Shown piece after piece: positions 15,591 to 17,937 of a DNA stretch of 17,937 nt. The position numbers were made by a program, and so were the translations under genes. The stretch spans positions 1 to 17,937 of the forward strand of contig QHYO01000086.1 of NCBI GenBank assembly GCA_003224135.1, given 5' to 3'. The stretch comes from Acidobacteriota bacterium. Lineage in GTDB: Bacteria > Acidobacteriota > Terriglobia > Acidiferrales > UBA7541. The notes under the pieces are model-generated. The model had not been told where the DNA came from, ran no database searches, and saw nothing but the letters and a program-made list of their open reading frames with translations. Position 1 is the first letter of the stretch, and each line of letters opens with the position of its first letter.

Positions 15591-15703
15591 AATAAGGCTT
15601 TTGCCCTCAAAGCGTTGCAGTCGCCTACGTCAGCCAACCGGAACAAACGGAACAAGATGACTGACCTCTTGGTCCCGGACCATATGCAAAACAATCTAGT
15701 GCG

Positions 15704-16882
15704 TTGAATCGGCGTCCGAGGAGTCCGAGATTGCGTATAGAGCCCTTCACGGTAGCGGTCGCTGAGCAGGTCCTCTCAGATCTTAAGACACGCATTCGGA
15801 ACACGCGTTGGCCTGATAGCGCACCTGGCCCTCCATGGTCGCAGGGGACGGATCTCGAATGGCTGCGGAATTTGATGGACTATTGGGCCGAGGAATTCGA
15901 CTGGCGGGCTCAAGAGCAAAGACTCGGGGAACTCGCGCAGTTCCTCATTGAGATAGATGGCGTTCGGATCCACTTCGTCCATGTACGAGCGCGAGGCGGT
16001 CGTGGGATTCCGCTGATACTAACTCACGGTTGGCCCAGCGCGTTCTTCGAGTACCTTCCGCTCGTGCCACTACTCACGGATCCGGTCCGACACGGCATCG
16101 ACGGCCCCGCATTCGACCTTGTCATCCCATCGCTACCGGGCTACGGTTTCTCAGAGCGCCCGAGGCGTGCCGGTGTGAATTATCGATATGTGTCGGCACT
16201 TTGGCACCGACTCATGACCGAACTCGAGTATGAGCGTTATGGGTCTGGCGGCGGCGACTTTGGCGCGGGTGTTGCCACGCTGATGGCACTCGACAGGCCA
16301 GATTCAATCATCGGAATCCACCTGACCAACCTGGAGCTTGCCCCTTACATTGGTCCAGGATCACGGGCGTTATCGCCCGCGGAAAAAGCGTATATCGGGA
16401 CTTCCGACCTGTGGTGGCAATCTGAAGGCGGCTACAAAGCGATCCAATCAACAAGACCGCAGACACTCGGGTATTCACTCAACGACTCTCCAGCCGGACT
16501 GGCCGCATGGATTGCTGAGAAATGGAGATCTTGGAGTGACTGTCATGGCGACCTCGAAGGGCGCATTCCACGTGATTTTTTGCTGACGCTCCTCACTCTC
16601 TACTGGGTCACTGGAACAATCACGAGCTCCATGCGCGACTATTTCGACAACCGCTGGCACGGAATTACGCTTGGACCGGAAGACTTCGTCCGCTCGCCCA
16701 CTGCCATCGCCAACTTCACCTCTCAGTTCGCCTTCGAAGGAGATGCACCGCGCGAGTGGGCTGAGCGCCTATATAACATCCAGCGGTGGACACCAATGGA
16801 GCGCGGTGGGCATTTCGCACCCACAGAAGAGCCAGTGGCTCTCGCCCGCGACATTGCAGCGTTTTTCGCAAGTTTGATTTAG
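15704..16882 (+). CDS. epoxide hydrolase, EHN-domain alpha/beta hydrolase family
   Basis: Epoxide hydrolases of this family open epoxides with water through an Asp ester intermediate. The product of 392 residues starts with an EHN domain (IEPFTVAVAEQVLSDL, then IRNTRWPD, residues about 10-115) that packs over the active site. The alpha/beta fold follows: LILTHGWPSAFFEYLPL (His108 in the HGWP oxyanion motif), VIPSLPGYGFSERP, the nucleophile elbow GSGGGDFGAG with Asp185, and ERGGHFAPTEEP with His370 as base. Length is normal for the family. No ATG is available in frame: a TGA lies at 15662-15664 and the usable starts are TTG 15704 or TTG 15731, the second matching the usual N-terminus better. 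No signal peptide. A second, paralogous gene begins at about 17790. The substrate is unknown. Confidence 0.92.
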   Translation: MNRRPRSPRLRIEPFTVAVAEQVLSDLKTRIRNTRWPDSAPGPPWSQGTDLEWLRNLMDYWAEEFDWRAQEQRLGELAQFLIEIDGVRIHFVHVRARGGRGIPLILTHGWPSAFFEYLPLVPLLTDPVRHGIDGPAFDLVIPSLPGYGFSERPRRAGVNYRYVSALWHRLMTELEYERYGSGGGDFGAGVATLMALDRPDSIIGIHLTNLELAPYIGPGSRALSPAEKAYIGTSDLWWQSEGGYKAIQSTRPQTLGYSLNDSPAGLAAWIAEKWRSWSDCHGDLEGRIPRDFLLTLLTLYWVTGTITSSMRDYFDNRWHGITLGPEDFVRSPTAIANFTSQFAFEGDAPREWAERLYNIQRWTPMERGGHFAPTEEPVALARDIAAFFASLI

Positions 16883-16916
16883 GCGACAAAGGCGAGGTTT
16901 AGGATAACTGGCGACT

Positions 16917-17090
16917 ATGGTCGGGCTGCCAACGCAGCCGAGGAGAAGCTTCATTGACAGTCAAGCGTATGTGGCAAATATAGCCGCGAAAGAAGTGGGT
17001 TCAGTCCAGGCATTCTACGGAGATGTACTGGGGCGGAATTGCGTTGGCGTGCTTGTGGAGTGCCGGCGTTTCTTGAACGAGTTGCTTTGA
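16917..17090 (+). pseudogene. possible N-terminal fragment of a VOC (glyoxalase-fold) protein
   Basis: The frame encodes 57 residues: MVGLPTQPRRSFIDSQAYVA, then NIAAKEVGSVQAFYGDVLG, then unrelated residues to a TGA. The segment 'VQAFYGDVLG' resembles the first helix of VOC-family metalloenzymes (pattern xxxFYxDVLGF), and the fold breaks off directly after it. The break falls just upstream of the IS3-type transposase genes, so the gene may have been cut by that insertion. The match is short; chance is possible. Confidence 0.25.
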
Positions 17091-17117
17091 TAGAGACTGG
17101 ACTTCAAGGATCGCGCG

Positions 17118-17447
17118 ATGGCAAGACGGAAGAAGCATACACCTGAGCAGGTGGTGAAGCTGCTCAGGCAGATCGAAGTGGCAGTGGCGAACGGGAAGAC
17201 GACGTCGCAGGCTTGCAAGGAAGCGGAGATCACGGAGCAGACGTACTACCGCTGGCGCAAGGAGTACGGCGGTCTGCAGGTGGAACAGGCGCGGCGGCTG
17301 AAGGAGCTGGAGTCGGAGAGTGCGAAGCTGAAGCGGGTGAGTGAGTTGAGCCTGGAGAAGCTGGTGTTGAAGGACGTCGCCTCGGGAAGCCTCTTAGCCC
17401 TGAGCGTCGGCGTTGTGCGGTGCATCATGCTCAGGAACAGAGCTTGA
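17118..17447 (+). CDS. IS3-family transposase OrfA (helix-turn-helix subunit), altered C-terminus
   Basis: The 109-residue frame starts MARRKKHTPEQVVKLLRQIE and continues ACKEAEITEQTYYRWRKEYG, a helix-turn-helix that recognises the element's ends, then the leucine-zipper-like QARRLKELESESAKLKR and ELSLEKLVLKDVASG. OrfA proteins of this group usually stop shortly after KDVASGNF; here the frame runs on for about 20 unrelated residues (LLALSVGVVRCIMLRNRA), and the zipper is one residue shorter than usual, so small indels are likely. The composition fits the IS407-like branch of IS3 by memory of the YYRWRKEYGG motif. A GGA run before ATG 17118 is a plausible ribosome site. It overlaps the orfB frame from 17345. 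Confidence 0.85.
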   Translation: MARRKKHTPEQVVKLLRQIEVAVANGKTTSQACKEAEITEQTYYRWRKEYGGLQVEQARRLKELESESAKLKRVSELSLEKLVLKDVASGSLLALSVGVVRCIMLRNRA

Positions 17448-17743
17448 GCCAGCGACGGGCGTGCCGGCTGGTGAACCAGCCACGCGGTACGCAGCGCTAT
17501 CAAGCCACACAACGCGAAGATGCACTGACCCGGGCCGTCGTCGAGCTGGCCAGCCAGTACGGTCGCTACGGGTATCGCCGGATCGCGGCGTTGCTCAACC
17601 GCGATGGCTGGCAGGTCGGCAAGGACAGCGTGGAGCGCATCTGGCGACGCGAGGGGCTGAAGGTTCCGCAGCAGCGGAAGCCAAGCGGACGGCTGTGGGT
17701 GAACGGCGGATCGTGCGTTCGGCTGACCGTTGGGGACACGTAG
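17345..17743 (+). pseudogene. IS3-family transposase OrfB, N-terminal fragment without the catalytic core
   Basis: The frame is open from 17345 and becomes OrfB-like at about 17396: SPERRRCAVHHAQEQ, SLSQRRACRLVNQPRGTQRY, then ASQYGRYGYRRIAALLNRDG, WQVGKDSVERIWRREGLKVP and GRLWVNGGSCVRL. In complete elements SCVRL is followed by the rve/DDE domain with its catalytic Asp-Asp-Glu. Here it ends after eight unrelated or altered bases-worth of residues at a TAG (17741-17743). In nature OrfB is made as an OrfAB fusion by frameshifting; no slippery run is evident here. Without the DDE core it cannot transpose. It lies directly before the second epoxide hydrolase gene. Confidence 0.8.
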
Positions 17744-17789
17744 GATAGAGTCAAGGGAAGTCGCTCGAGCAGTTAAGTCAGCTGATGAG

Positions 17790-17937
17790 ATGGTGAAGGA
17801 AATGACAGTTCAAAGATTTGATCTCCCGTACTCGGAAGCGGCGGTCGAAGATCTTCGCCAGAGGCTGGTGCGGACGCGGTGGCCGGACCAGATTCCAGGT
17901 TCACACTGGGATTACGGGGTGAGTCTCGACTACATGA
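17790..17937 (+). CDS. second epoxide hydrolase, N-terminal part only (runs off the right edge)
   Basis: The 49 visible residues read MVKEMTVQRFDLPYSEAAVE, then DLRQRLVRTRWPDQIPGSHW and DYGVSLDYM. This matches the start of the EHN domain: a short strand, a helix with DLRxRL, then the signature RTRWPD, and the W-x-x-G-x-x-x-x-Y segment. The gene at 15704-16882 has the same pattern (DLKTRIRNTRWPD), so the two are paralogues, separated by the IS3 remnant. The start may be ATG 17790 or ATG 17802; AAGGA is too close to the second to act well, so I use the first. The catalytic part lies outside the window. Identity is well supported; completeness cannot be judged. Confidence 0.85.
   Translation, partial: MVKEMTVQRFDLPYSEAAVEDLRQRLVRTRWPDQIPGSHWDYGVSLDYM

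Larger units (their letters stand above)
17118..17743 (+). mobile_element. truncated IS3-family insertion sequence
   Basis: It holds orfA and the first part of orfB in overlapping frames, the arrangement of IS3-family elements. The DDE integrase core that should follow orfB residue 130 or so is absent, and the sequence passes into an unrelated gene start by 17790. No terminal inverted repeats could be matched: a right end is missing, and the left end cannot be fixed. The remnant is probably immobile. Confidence 0.8.

Overview
The window looks like chromosomal DNA of an acidobacterium (phylum Acidobacteriota). That placement is inference: it rests on the style of the GroES/GroEL pair, the two Crp/Fnr regulators, the glutamine-rich secreted protein with an aromatic C-terminal domain, and several conserved hypothetical proteins of a kind I associate with that phylum. 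No rRNA, tRNA or CRISPR array was seen.

Layout. (1) 1-2824, minus strand: partial groEL, groES, then two conserved hypothetical genes, one for a secreted protein. (2) 2889-3068: an open frame on the minus strand that looks coding but has no start. (3) 3169-7462, plus strand: a perfect 18-bp palindrome, a Crp/Fnr regulator, then a two-gene unit of a glycosyltransferase fused to a predicted glycosidase-like C-terminal domain, and a GH130 mannoside phosphorylase or hydrolase. (4) 7784-8960, minus strand: a 51-residue DUF3309 membrane peptide and the glutamine-rich secreted protein. (5) 9321-11403, plus strand: a second Crp/Fnr paralogue and a secreted alpha/beta hydrolase with a helical tail. 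(6) 11404-15600: a loose region of small, broken or unrecognised genes, including one secreted protein, one membrane-anchored protein with a winged-helix-like tail, and at least two genes apparently split by frameshifts. (7) 15704-17937: an epoxide hydrolase, a possible VOC-family fragment, a truncated IS3-type transposase, and the start of a second epoxide hydrolase running off the right edge.

How the genes may work together. The clearest functional unit is the glycosyltransferase and GH130 pair, predicted to build and recycle a mannose-containing glycan or glycoside. It sits 109 bases downstream of a Crp/Fnr gene whose upstream region carries a palindrome of Crp/Fnr geometry, so redox or stress control is a reasonable hypothesis. 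The chaperonin genes next door and the second Crp/Fnr gene give the left half of the window a stress-response flavour.

The most unexpected single observation is that the visible groEL frame lacks about 17 residues of the equatorial domain, in frame. The 11.4-15.6 kb stretch and the transposase remnant suggest an accessory region undergoing decay, although small indel errors in the sequence could mimic some of these breaks.
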